Below, in pieces: positions 30,972 through 39,233 of a DNA stretch of 41,966 bases. Position numbers and translations under genes: made by a program. The stretch is from Methanobacteriota archaeon. Its GTDB lineage: Archaea > Thermoplasmatota > E2 > JACPAO01 > JAHWKR01. The DNA lies in the NCBI GenBank assembly GCA_019347805.1, contig JAHWKR010000028.1, forward strand, positions 1-41,966. The letters are read 5' to 3'. Each line of letters starts with the position of its first letter. Position 1 is the first letter of the stretch. The notes under the pieces were generated by a model. The model made no database searches. It was not told where the DNA came from and worked only from the letters and a program-made list of their open reading frames with translations.

Positions 30972-31928
30972 ATGGTCCGGACGACGACGGTGGCCGTCGC
31001 CACGCTTCTCGCACTCATGGTTTTCCTGCCGATCCCGCTCGCATCGGCCGACCACGACTGGGGCCACCGCTACATGGTCTACGGACGCGTCATCGACTCC
31101 GAGGGCGAACCCGCACAGCATATCGCCGTGCGTGTCCTCGTCGAGACCAACAAACCGCAGGACCCCTACATCACGGTCACCACCGACTGCAAGGGTCTCT
31201 ACTACACTTTGAAGGACCAGACCGACACCCAAGGCTCCTACGGGCAGGCGCTCGACTGGGGCACGACACGCAACAAGATGCACATCCACATGCAGGACTA
31301 CGTGCGCGACGGCAAGTACCACGTCATGGTCCTGAACAACACCGGAGAACTCTTCTCCGGCGCCTGGGCCTACGACCCCGACCGCCAACGCAGTGACCGC
31401 AACGTCCAGCTCACCCAAGACCTCGAACCGTCCGAGCGCTGCGCCGAGGACGACTCCGACTGGACCCAGACCTACGTCGTCTCCGGCCGCATCCAGACGG
31501 AAGCCGGCGCCGAAGGCCGCTCCCCCCGACACGATGCGATGACCGTCGAACAGCTCGACGAGCGCCACGAGGTCACCGTCACGATCACCACCCCCGACGG
31601 TCCGAAGACGCTCACGGTCGCCACCAACGAGATCGGCGACTATTTCGCCATCTTCGACAACGTCACCGTCACCAAGGACAGCCGCATCACGATGCAGTAC
31701 CAGGACGTCGAGAAGACGTCCGGTCCCGACATGACGTTCCGCGTGACCCACCTCCACGCCTTCGTCGAGGAACCGCTCATCTCGCAGACCACGCTCATCG
31801 TCCTCGGCAGCGTCGCCGGGCTCATCGTGGTCGGCGGGGGCGCCTATTGGGCCTTCGGCCGCGTCAAGGAATCGGCCGAACTGAAGAAGGCCCTCGAAGG
31901 CACGACGCGCAAGCGCGCGCGCCGCTAG
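30972..31928 (+). CDS. secreted C-terminally anchored protein, tandem pair copy 2
   Basis: 318 residues. Signal peptide about 1-26 (ending ASADHDW). It shares with copy 1 the block DHDWGHRYMV-x-GRV and the later DPYITVTTDCKGLYYT, as well as the two-block layout (YVVSGRIQTEAG...EVTVTITTPDGPK...NEIGDYFAIFDNVTV). A C-terminal helix (about 272-295) is followed by a longer, basic cytoplasmic tail (KKALEGTTRKRARR). The pair arose by tandem duplication, and each copy has its own TATA box. Function unknown; a cell-surface structural or sensing role is possible. The stop TAG shares three bases with the convergent TiaS stop. Confidence 0.8.
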   Translation: MVRTTTVAVATLLALMVFLPIPLASADHDWGHRYMVYGRVIDSEGEPAQHIAVRVLVETNKPQDPYITVTTDCKGLYYTLKDQTDTQGSYGQALDWGTTRNKMHIHMQDYVRDGKYHVMVLNNTGELFSGAWAYDPDRQRSDRNVQLTQDLEPSERCAEDDSDWTQTYVVSGRIQTEAGAEGRSPRHDAMTVEQLDERHEVTVTITTPDGPKTLTVATNEIGDYFAIFDNVTVTKDSRITMQYQDVEKTSGPDMTFRVTHLHAFVEEPLISQTTLIVLGSVAGLIVVGGGAYWAFGRVKESAELKKALEGTTRKRARR

Positions 31929-33370
31929 GCCAAGAGGACCGGCCCATCCGACAGGACCGGCGCGACGGGGAGCCCCGCTTTCTCTCCAGCGAGCGGCCGC
32001 GCTGCCGGCAGCCCCTCCAGGGGGGGCAGAAGATGACCACGGACATGGTCCGGGACCTGATAGAGCGAGCCCAGGATGAGGACGCTTTCGCGCACTCCGA
32101 CGACCGTCGCGTCCGCCCGCTCGCCGCACGGCCTGCAGCGGTAGCCCGCGCCATGGCCCGCGCTTTTCATCGCCCGCCCACAGACAGGACAGCGCGGGTT
32201 CGGCATGCTGCGCGTGCGGGGCACGAGCGTAAGCGGCCGGAACGCCTCGAGCCGGAGCGTCGTGGCGTCCCTCCCGGTGCGCGCGAGCACCTCGAGCCGG
32301 TCCCCCGGCATCGTGCGGTCCAGGACATCCCGGAGCCCCTTGGTCGGCTCGAACGCCGCAAGGAGAAGTGATGCTCCGTCCGTCTCCGCGCGGACGAAAA
32401 GATGCCCGCCGGCACGCCGCTCGGGATGTGCGGTCACGGTCACACCGGTGCGGACGACGGACCATGGCGTCGGCTGGTCCGATGCGTGTGCCGCGTGGTC
32501 CCCGGTCGCCTGGTTCGTCCGGAAAAGAAGACCGCCATGGCGACCATCATCGAGCGCCGTGACCTTGTCGAGGATGGTGTGCGGGTCGGTCCCGCGCAGG
32601 CCGTAAAGCACCGGGCAGGGCGTGCGTGGCACCATGCGCAGTCGTCCGGTCGCAGCGTCACGGTCGTCGAACGCACGCCGTGTGGCAAGAAGGCCCTCCA
32701 CCACCTCTCTTGAGAGGTCCCGCCCGGGTCGGCGGTCAGCATCGTCGCGATAAGCGATCCATTCCCAGGTGTACCGTGTCATCGGCCAAGCGGCCGCCGC
32801 GAGGGCGCCGATCTCCCCCCGCCCCGGGCGCTCCGTGAGCCGGAGGGTGCCTTCCGGTGCCGCCCGCCACGCCGAATCGGGCGTGATGACGGTGGCGACC
32901 GCCGCGTGGTAGAGCGACACGTCCGGAGCATGGGGAAGCAGGACGGCGCCCGGTTGCGGGTCTGCGTCGCCTTCGGCCGGCTCCGGCAAGAGATCGGCGA
33001 CGATCTCCTTCAGCGCCTCTACAGCCGAGTCCGGGACCTCGTCGCCACTGGGGCGGCCGAGGCCGAGGAGCGTGTCGCCGTCATGGCCGATCTGTTGCCC
33101 ATCCTTCCCGGCGCGCTCGCCGACGGGCAGCACGACAGCGCCGTTGCCGCGCGTCTTCCACGGCACCGCCGGGCAGAGCCGCACAAGGCGGGGCACGTCG
33201 ATGAGCCCCCAACCAGACAAGGCCCCACCGGCGCGCTCGATGACCGTCGCCAAGGCAAGACCCGTCCGGGTCGTGCACCCACCTTCGCGGGTGTCCGTGT
33301 CGTCGACGGCGAGAAGAGGCACCAAAGCGGATGACGGCCTCCGACGGGAAAACCTGCCGGCACCGGACAC
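31925..33370 (-). CDS. tiaS: tRNA-Ile2 agmatidine synthetase TiaS
   Basis: 481 residues from a GTG start, placed by the TATA element about 29 nt upstream. DDTD (23-26) in VDDTDTREGGCTTRTG is the nucleotide-binding/catalytic TCKD-type motif. The middle carries FDDRDAATGR and RGTDPHTI, then an OB-fold region, and a zinc ribbon near residue 405 (CPVCG...CRPCG). TiaS converts C34 of tRNA-Ile(CAU) to agmatidine using ATP and agmatine, so that AUA is read as isoleucine; it is an archaea-specific enzyme. The protein is longer than many homologues (about 420), mainly by alanine/proline-rich loops. Divergent from rio1 with one AT-rich element between. Confidence 0.88.
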   Translation of the reverse strand: MSGAGRFSRRRPSSALVPLLAVDDTDTREGGCTTRTGLALATVIERAGGALSGWGLIDVPRLVRLCPAVPWKTRGNGAVVLPVGERAGKDGQQIGHDGDTLLGLGRPSGDEVPDSAVEALKEIVADLLPEPAEGDADPQPGAVLLPHAPDVSLYHAAVATVITPDSAWRAAPEGTLRLTERPGRGEIGALAAAAWPMTRYTWEWIAYRDDADRRPGRDLSREVVEGLLATRRAFDDRDAATGRLRMVPRTPCPVLYGLRGTDPHTILDKVTALDDGRHGGLLFRTNQATGDHAAHASDQPTPWSVVRTGVTVTAHPERRAGGHLFVRAETDGASLLLAAFEPTKGLRDVLDRTMPGDRLEVLARTGRDATTLRLEAFRPLTLVPRTRSMPNPRCPVCGRAMKSAGHGAGYRCRPCGERADATVVGVRESVLILGSLYQVPDHVRGHLLPPLEGLPAARPLAGEKAGLPVAPVLSDGPVLLA

Positions 33371-33395
33371 CGGAGACCGTATCCGCCACCGCGAC

Positions 33396-33403
33396 CCTTA
33401 ACC
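33396..33403. promoter_or_regulatory. single bidirectional TATA element between tiaS and rio1
   Basis: CCTTAACC is the only AT-rich core in the 57-nt gap. It lies about 29 nt from the GTG of rio1 (plus strand) and about 29 nt from the GTG of tiaS (minus strand). Its palindromic TTAA core could be read in both directions, giving two leaderless transcripts. Confidence 0.5.
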
Positions 33404-33427
33404 GTCCGGCCCCCTAACCACCGTCCC

Positions 33428-34411
33428 GTGGGTCGCCCCAAGGCAGCACGCAAACGCAAGGACGGACCTCCGGTCCGCGTCCCCGCACCGACACCCATCG
33501 AGGACACCGAAGGGGTCGACCTTGAGGACGACGGCGACCACCTGCAGGCGATGGAAGCAGGCGACCCCGACCTCGGCCTCGGCGCCGACACCCCGGGCCG
33601 CCGCACCAAGGACGAGCGCTGGTACAAGACGATCGAGGCGCAGATCGAGCGGCTGCCGCGCTCCGCCGGCATCGACAGGCGCACCATGGACGAGGTGTTC
33701 GACCGCAAGACCCTCATGACGCTCTACAAGTTCATCTCGAACGGCGTCATCCAACAACTCGAATATCCTGTTTCGACAGGCAAGGAAGCGAACGTCTTCA
33801 CCGCCACCACGCCCGAAGAGACCTGGATCTGCATCAAGATCTTCCGCACCTCGAACGCCACGTTCCACGACGTGCTGCAATACATCCAGGGCGACCCGCG
33901 CTTCCAAGGCATCAAGAAAGAGAAACGTGGCCTCATCGCCGCGTGGACCCAGAAAGAGTACCGAAACCTCGGACGCGCCATCGACGTCGGTGTGCGCGTC
34001 CCGGAACCCATCGCCAATTTCGACAACGTGCTCCTCATGGAGTTCATCGGCGACGAGACCGGCCCCGCCCCTCGTCTCAAGGACGTCGTGGTGGACGACC
34101 CCGAGCGCGTCGCGGAAGAGATCCTCGACGACTACCGGTCGCTCTTCACCAAGGCGCGCCTCGTGCACGCCGACCTTTCCGAATACAACATCCTCTGGCA
34201 CCAGGACAAGCACGTCATCATCGACGTCGGCCAAGCGGTGCTCCTCGAACATCCGATGGCCGAGGAGTTCTTCGAGCGCGACGTCCAGAACATGTCGCGC
34301 TTCATGACCAAGATGGGTGCCCCCCGTGACGTGGCGACCGTCCGGCGGCACGTCCTCGGCGACGCTGAGCATTTCGGCGCCCTCCTGTCGCGAAACCGGG
34401 ATAACGAGTGA
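33428..34411 (+). CDS. rio1: RIO1-family atypical protein kinase
   Basis: 327 residues. An unusually long charged N-terminus (about 1-85) precedes the RIO domain: nucleotide loop STGKEANVF (116-124), lysine K137 in CIKIFR, hinge region LLMEFIG, catalytic loop LVHADLSEYNIL (245-256), and metal-binding D266 in IIDVGQAV. RIO1 acts in maturation of the small ribosomal subunit. Start GTG at 33428 fits the shared TATA element. It overlaps the following Rieske gene by one base (TGATG), so a ribosome-biogenesis kinase is coupled to a redox protein gene. Confidence 0.93.
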   Translation: MGRPKAARKRKDGPPVRVPAPTPIEDTEGVDLEDDGDHLQAMEAGDPDLGLGADTPGRRTKDERWYKTIEAQIERLPRSAGIDRRTMDEVFDRKTLMTLYKFISNGVIQQLEYPVSTGKEANVFTATTPEETWICIKIFRTSNATFHDVLQYIQGDPRFQGIKKEKRGLIAAWTQKEYRNLGRAIDVGVRVPEPIANFDNVLLMEFIGDETGPAPRLKDVVVDDPERVAEEILDDYRSLFTKARLVHADLSEYNILWHQDKHVIIDVGQAVLLEHPMAEEFFERDVQNMSRFMTKMGAPRDVATVRRHVLGDAEHFGALLSRNRDNE

Positions 34412-35157
34412 TGTACTGGCGCCCCCGCATGGGCGACGACGGCACCGACCGGCGGACATTCCTCAAGCAGGCCCTCGCAGGCGGCGTATGCGCGGCCGCG
34501 GCGATGTCCGGCTGCATGCGTCTGGCGACCGAGAAGGGGGGTCGCGTCGAATATCTCGGCGCTCGGGTCATCCCCGGCAGTCCCACCGACCATGGTGTCC
34601 CGGTCCTCCTTGTCGCCGTCGACGACGATGGATATGTCATCGGGCGGCCGCCGACAGAAGGCGCCCACCTCTATTGCGCCCAGAAGGACGCCGACCTCGG
34701 AGCCCGTCTCTTCGAAGACCCGGGAGACGAACGACTCCGCTACGACCTCAGTGGAGAGAAGCTCGCCGCCCATGGTGCCGAGACTTTCTGGTACAGCGAG
34801 CACAACGGAGAGCCCGTGCACGTCGATCATTTCGCCGACCGGCCGCTCCTGACCGGCGCCTCCGTACGCTGGCGCGGTGGACCGGAGGGCCAAGACGGGG
34901 CGACGCTCATCCTCCTCAAGCTCGACCCGGACAAGATCGAGGGCGCCGGCCCGGCGCAGATCTTCGCAAACGACCACGGCCTCGTCGCCTTCTCCGACCT
35001 CTGCACCCACTTCTGCTGCCGCGCCGGCTGGCACGAGGACGAGATCGCCCGCACGTACGACGCCTGGGACACCATCTTCTGCACCTGCCACAGCGCCCGG
35101 TTCGACCCACAGAGGGTGGAAAGGTACACCGTCAATGGGCGAGACGACCGTCCATGA
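34411..35157 (+). CDS. Rieske-type [2Fe-2S] protein (paralogue 2)
   Basis: 248 residues from the ATG at 34411 (alternative ATG at 34429). TDRRTFLKQ (12-20) is a twin-arginine motif, and the hydrophobic stretch ends in MSGC (C35), which could be a lipidation site. Ligands are C198/H200 (CTHFCC) and C224/H227 (CTCH), with the same extra cysteine as the other two copies. It is shorter and more diverged than the bc-operon Rieske. No cytochrome b gene is near, so its partner is unknown: it may serve another complex or act as an alternative subunit. Confidence 0.9.
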   Translation: MYWRPRMGDDGTDRRTFLKQALAGGVCAAAAMSGCMRLATEKGGRVEYLGARVIPGSPTDHGVPVLLVAVDDDGYVIGRPPTEGAHLYCAQKDADLGARLFEDPGDERLRYDLSGEKLAAHGAETFWYSEHNGEPVHVDHFADRPLLTGASVRWRGGPEGQDGATLILLKLDPDKIEGAGPAQIFANDHGLVAFSDLCTHFCCRAGWHEDEIARTYDAWDTIFCTCHSARFDPQRVERYTVNGRDDRP

Positions 35158-35208
35158 GCCGTTCCCGTTCTTGAGAATCGGCCCCACCCTTGAACAGGGG
35201 CCGCTTCC

Positions 35209-36027
35209 ATGGCCGTCCCAATGGCTGGCAAAGACGGATCCGAGGACGCGCTCGTGGTGCCAGGTGGAACTGATCCAGATGGCATCGACCGCCGCCGCTT
35301 CGTCAAGACCTGCATGGGCGCCGCCGCCCTCGGTGTCGGCGGGGCCGCAGGCTTCGGGATGTTCAAGCAGGTCGCCGACCTCGGTGACTACATCGTCCGC
35401 CGCGTCGACTATTGGGGCGCAAGCCGCAGCCTGAAAAGTCCCGCTCCCCGGGGGCTCGCGCTCATCCCGGTGCGGGTCGACGCCGACGGCTTCGTCGCGG
35501 GGGTCCCCGAGCATCTGGACTGGTATCGTTACTGTGGCCACGAACTCTCCCCTGCCCTCTCCGACGTGGGCCACACCGAAGACGACGTCTTCCGCTATTC
35601 CGTCTCGGCCGACAAGCTGCATGAGCTTGAAGCGCCCGCCGAGGTCTACTGGTACCTCGACCGGCTCGACCGGCCGGTCCATGTCGACCACTTCCGCGAC
35701 AAGCCATACGGCACCGGCGCCTCGGTACGCTGGCGCAGCGAAGGACTCCGCGGCGACGACGTCGTCACCGCCTTGGTCCTCAAACTCGACCCGGACGAGA
35801 TCGCCTTCGACGACCTCGACGCCTACATGGAACCCGAACACCACCTCATCGCCTTCATCACCTATTGTACGCACTTCTGCTGCGTCCCGGGATACCAGGA
35901 AGCGCCCGAAGCACGAAAGAAAGGACAATGGGACAAGATCTTCTGCACCTGTCACGGCTCGGTCTTCGACCCCACCGACATCACACGCTACAGTTTCGAC
36001 CTTCGACTGCCCCGCGACGCCGTCTGA
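35209..36027 (+). CDS. Rieske-type [2Fe-2S] protein (paralogue 3)
   Basis: 272 residues; ATG at 35209, with ATG 35221 also possible. Twin-arginine motif IDRRRFVKT (26-34), then one hydrophobic helix. Ligands C220/H222 (CTHFCC) and C246/H249 (CTCH). It resembles the bc-operon copy closely in layout: AGFGxFKQV after the helix, SPAPRGL, VPEHLDWYR, and VPGYxE after the first ligand motif. It is likely a gene duplicate of that copy and may replace it under other conditions. It begins 51 nt after paralogue 2 with only a weak AT element upstream, so the two are probably co-transcribed with rio1. Confidence 0.92.
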   Translation: MAVPMAGKDGSEDALVVPGGTDPDGIDRRRFVKTCMGAAALGVGGAAGFGMFKQVADLGDYIVRRVDYWGASRSLKSPAPRGLALIPVRVDADGFVAGVPEHLDWYRYCGHELSPALSDVGHTEDDVFRYSVSADKLHELEAPAEVYWYLDRLDRPVHVDHFRDKPYGTGASVRWRSEGLRGDDVVTALVLKLDPDEIAFDDLDAYMEPEHHLIAFITYCTHFCCVPGYQEAPEARKKGQWDKIFCTCHGSVFDPTDITRYSFDLRLPRDAV

Positions 36028-36103
36028 CCCCCTGCCGACCACCTTCCGGCCGTCGTGGCCCGAACGGCCGACCCCGCCACCACGGCATCACCCCGGACCC
36101 AGA

Positions 36104-36113
36104 ACCTTTAAGG
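36104..36113 (+). promoter_or_regulatory. TATA box of the KH-domain gene
   Basis: ACCTTTAAGG predicts a start near 36135, which excludes the in-frame TTG at 36124 and supports the ATG at 36142. Confidence 0.6.
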
Positions 36114-36141
36114 TCTCGCCACCTTGGAAAAGAGCGTCGCG

Positions 36142-36681
36142 ATGAAACACGTCAAGATCCCGAAGGACCGGGTCGGAGTCCTCATCGGTCCGGACGGCAA
36201 GACGAAGGGCCACATCGAGCGTCGCCTCGGCGTCCGGCTCCTCATCGACTCCGAAGAAGGCGAAGTGGAGGTCGACGACCGCACGAGCGAGGACCCCCTC
36301 GCGCAGATCAAGGCCGAGAACGTCGTGCGCGCCATCGGCCGCGGCTTCTCCCCCCAGAACGCCGCCAAGCTCTACTCCGACGACTACTATCTCGAGCTGT
36401 TGGACATCCATGAGTTCACCGGCAAGAACAAGGACCATGTCCGACGCGTCACCGGCCGCCTCGTCGGCACCGGTGGCAAGACCCGGAAGCTCATCGAGGA
36501 CCTCACCGGCTGCAAGATCAGCATCTACGGCCACACGGTCGCCATCATCGGCGAGATCGACGGCCTCGCCATCGCCAAGGAGGCATGCAGCATGATCCTC
36601 TCCGGCTCCGAGCACGCCTCCGTCTACCGCTACCTCGAGAACAAGCGCCGCGAACAGCGGCTCGCCGAGTTCGGGTTCTGA
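36142..36681 (+). CDS. archaeal KH-domain RNA-binding protein (Dim2/Pno1-like)
   Basis: 179 residues. Two KH domains: the first, VKIPKDRVGVLIGPDGKTKGHIERRLGV, begins at residue 4 with the GxxG loop GPDG; the second carries RLVGTGGKTRKLIEDLTGC with GTGG. The tail YRYLENKRREQRLAEFGF is typical of the archaeal family. Homologues bind the 3' end of small-subunit rRNA during maturation and work with RIO1; rio1 lies 1.7 kb upstream with two Rieske genes between. Own TATA box. Convergent with the GPN GTPase. Confidence 0.92.
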   Translation: MKHVKIPKDRVGVLIGPDGKTKGHIERRLGVRLLIDSEEGEVEVDDRTSEDPLAQIKAENVVRAIGRGFSPQNAAKLYSDDYYLELLDIHEFTGKNKDHVRRVTGRLVGTGGKTRKLIEDLTGCKISIYGHTVAIIGEIDGLAIAKEACSMILSGSEHASVYRYLENKRREQRLAEFGF

Positions 36682-36716
36682 GACCGCTGGAACGGCAAAC
36701 GGACCGAAACCGACAC

Positions 36717-37493
36717 CTAGTCGGACAACAGGTCCTCGCTGGCGAAGAACGACGATTGGACCGCGGCGTTCAGGTCGTCGAAGCCCTCGCCCGATTGTGA
36801 CGAAACGTGGATGAGCCCTGGATACCCACCAAGGGTGGCGAGGGCACGCACCAGTTCGACGCTGAGTTGCTGGTGCATCGACGGCGTCTCCGCGATGACC
36901 GCATCCTCCAACGCGTCCGCGTCATGGGACCACGACGTGATGAGGTCGAGGTCCTCCATCGAGAGGACGTCCGCCTTCGACAGGACGGGGGCGAGCGGCA
37001 CCTGCAACCGGAACTGCGTCGTCGCACCCAGCATGAGCTGGGAGGCGAAACCGCTCGCGGTGCGCGCCAGGAACGGGTCGAGCAGATAGGCGACCATGCT
37101 GCGCTCCGGGTTCAGGTGCTGCACGACGAAGCGACCCGATTCGCGGAAGACGAAGAGCTCCACCTGGCCCGGCGTGTCGACGATGACATAGTCGGAGCGG
37201 AACGTGCCGAGTTCTTCCTGCACCTCGGTGAGGTTCAACGCCACCATGTCGGCGGCCGCCACCTGCGCCCCGTTCGGACCGAGCCCGTGCTCTTCCATGA
37301 CCTCGCTGATCTTGATCCAGTCCCGGATGTCGACATCCGGCGTGTAGGGCAACCGTTCGGCGCCCGGGTCGAGGTTGAGCGTGATGACATCCAGACCGCG
37401 CTGCTTGAGCGCCCGGTCATAGGCCGCGGTGAGTGTCGATTTGCCGGCACCCGCCGTGCCGACGACATAACAATAGAGGTTCTCCTTGCTCAT
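36717..37493 (-). CDS. GPN-loop GTPase
   Basis: 258 residues from the ATG at 37493. P-loop GTAGAGKST (12-20), the diagnostic GPN loop (72-74, in GLGPNGAQ), switch region DTPGQVE, and a nucleotide-specificity segment VLSKADVL. GPN GTPases form dimers; eukaryotic members help assemble RNA polymerases, while the archaeal role is less clear. Start overlaps the purD stop by 4 nt (ATGA), so the two genes are translationally coupled. Longer in-frame starts would run into purD and have poor composition. Confidence 0.92.
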   Translation of the reverse strand: MSKENLYCYVVGTAGAGKSTLTAAYDRALKQRGLDVITLNLDPGAERLPYTPDVDIRDWIKISEVMEEHGLGPNGAQVAAADMVALNLTEVQEELGTFRSDYVIVDTPGQVELFVFRESGRFVVQHLNPERSMVAYLLDPFLARTASGFASQLMLGATTQFRLQVPLAPVLSKADVLSMEDLDLITSWSHDADALEDAVIAETPSMHQQLSVELVRALATLGGYPGLIHVSSQSGEGFDDLNAAVQSSFFASEDLLSD

Positions 37494-38860
37494 GGTCCCA
37501 GTCCCTTGGTGGTCTCGAGCGTGCGCGAGCGCAAATGTCGCATGTGCTCGATGCGACGTTGGATGAGCTCCTTGGTCCCGATGTCGTGCCGCACATGGAC
37601 GCGGTCCGCCTGGATCGCCTTCAGGCCTGCCTCGCAACGCTCGTTCGCCTCCGAGAGCGTATCGCCCTTGGCGAAGACGGCGAGGGCGCGCGATGTCGTC
37701 GTGACGACGTGGTCCTCCTTCGCATCGACCGCGGCATAGAAGACCGTGCAGCGCGATTCGCGCACCGCCGCATCGTCGATGCGGATCGGCACACCCACCG
37801 CGGGAGCACCCTGGCCGTAGCCTTCGGGGACGACGTACTTGACGACCGTGGCCGCCTCCTCAAAATCGGCGGACGCCGTTCCGAGGTCGCCCGCCGCCAT
37901 GCCCTGGCAGAGCGCGAGATAGTCCGACACGAGAAGGCTGAGGACGTTCATCGCCTCCGGGTCACCGAAGCGCGCGTTCACTTCGATGACCTTTGGACCG
38001 TCCGCGGTGACCATGAACTGGCCATAGATGGGCCCCTGGTACGGATGGCCCTCCGCGGCGAGCGCATCGACGATGGCCTGGAGGATCTCCACTGCGGCGT
38101 CATACTCTCCCGCGGTCAAGAACGGCAGCAATCCGTCGCTCTGGCTGTAGGCACCCATCCCGCCGGTGTTCGGTCCCTCGTCGTCCGGCAAGAGTCTTTT
38201 GTGGTCCTGGACGGCCGGCATCTCCAGGATGCGCTTGCCGTCGGTGAACGCCATCAACGTGAACTCTTCGCCCTCGAGCCGCTCCTCGACGACGACGCGG
38301 GCGGAGCCGCCGATGCCCTTCGAGAGGACCTCGTCGACGTACGCCATCGCCCCCGCGGTGTCCTGGAAATGGTCGCGGAAGACCTTGACCCCCTTGCCCC
38401 CGGTCAAGCCGACCGGTTTGACGGCGACACGGGCGTCATGCGCGTTGATCCACTGTCGCGCTTCGTCAGGATCGGAGAACGTGCCGTACGCGACACGCCC
38501 CGGCAACGCACGCCGCGCCATCAGTTCGCGCATCCACGCCTTGTCGGTCTCGATCCGAGCAGAGCCCTTCGACGGCGCCGCGACCGGGAACCCGGCATCG
38601 CGCAAGGCGTCGGAGAGGCCCGCCTCGAGCGGCGCCTCCGGCCCGATGAGGACAAGGTCGACATTGGCGTCACGCGCATAGGTGACGACCGCCTCGACAT
38701 CGGTCTCCTTGACGATCATGTGGTCCTCACAGAGCGCGAGGATCCCTGGGTTGGCGTTCGACAGAGCGGCGACGAGCTTCGGTTCACCGGGTGAACGGGC
38801 GAGCGCCATCGCCATGGCGTGCTCACGCGCCCCACCCCCGACGAGCAGGACCTTGGTCAT
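37490..38860 (-). CDS. purD: phosphoribosylamine-glycine ligase (GAR synthetase)
   Basis: 456 residues from the ATG at 38860, which has GGTGTGGAG directly upstream; a GTG two codons earlier is possible. KVLLVGGGAREHAMAMAL is the N-terminal signature, followed by the ATP-grasp region (VAVKPVGLTGGKGVKVF; VVEERLEGEEFTLMAF; DHKRLLPDDEGPNTGGMGAYS) and VIEVNARFGDPE. It catalyses the second step of purine synthesis: phosphoribosylamine plus glycine plus ATP to GAR. Full length, no lesions. No other pur gene is near. Operon with the GPN GTPase. Confidence 0.95.
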   Translation of the reverse strand: MTKVLLVGGGAREHAMAMALARSPGEPKLVAALSNANPGILALCEDHMIVKETDVEAVVTYARDANVDLVLIGPEAPLEAGLSDALRDAGFPVAAPSKGSARIETDKAWMRELMARRALPGRVAYGTFSDPDEARQWINAHDARVAVKPVGLTGGKGVKVFRDHFQDTAGAMAYVDEVLSKGIGGSARVVVEERLEGEEFTLMAFTDGKRILEMPAVQDHKRLLPDDEGPNTGGMGAYSQSDGLLPFLTAGEYDAAVEILQAIVDALAAEGHPYQGPIYGQFMVTADGPKVIEVNARFGDPEAMNVLSLLVSDYLALCQGMAAGDLGTASADFEEAATVVKYVVPEGYGQGAPAVGVPIRIDDAAVRESRCTVFYAAVDAKEDHVVTTTSRALAVFAKGDTLSEANERCEAGLKAIQADRVHVRHDIGTKELIQRRIEHMRHLRSRTLETTKGLGP

Positions 38861-39206
38861 CTCCACACCTCTGATACCAAAAGGAAGACCGCACCCGACA
38901 CCGTCAGGTCACGCCGCCCTTGGGCAGGGTCGTCATCCATGGACGCTCCCCTCCAGAGGATGGCCCGGGACGACGTTTTCCGCGCAGACGGCCGACCGGA
39001 TGGGGGTCGCGCCGCCCGATGGGACGGTCATCCTCTTGCGGGAGAGGCTCCGGTATGAAAGCGTTTGCCTCCGGAAGGGTGGCCCCGCACATGTCCGCCA
39101 TGGTCCGCCACCGCAAGGGCGGCGGGGACTTGACGCGTCCGCCTTGGCATCCGTCGTCGACCACTCGAACGGGTCATATCCGTGTCTCTGCCGCTGAGGT
39201 AACCCC
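38861..39206. other. about 350-nt intergenic gap
   Basis: No gene is supported with confidence. A minus-strand frame (38904-39164, GTG start) has a TATA-like GGATATGAC upstream, but the predicted mRNA start falls inside the frame and third positions are less G/C-biased than in real genes. An internal ATG (39099) would give about 64 arginine/proline-rich residues. It could be a purD leader or a small unknown gene. Confidence 0.35.
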
Positions 39207-39214
39207 TGAATAGG
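39207..39214 (+). promoter_or_regulatory. TATA-like element of the TIGR02587 operon
   Basis: TGAATAGG is centred about 24 nt before the GTG at 39234, consistent with a leaderless transcript. Confidence 0.45.
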
Positions 39215-39233
39215 CTGTCAGCGATGGAAGAAC

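Noticed and set aside
38904-39164. Possible 86-codon gene upstream of purD on the minus strand
   Set aside because: Third-position bias is weak, the start is not consistent with the TATA-like element, and the C-terminal half is arginine/proline-rich like shadow frames. Kept only as a note in the gap entry.
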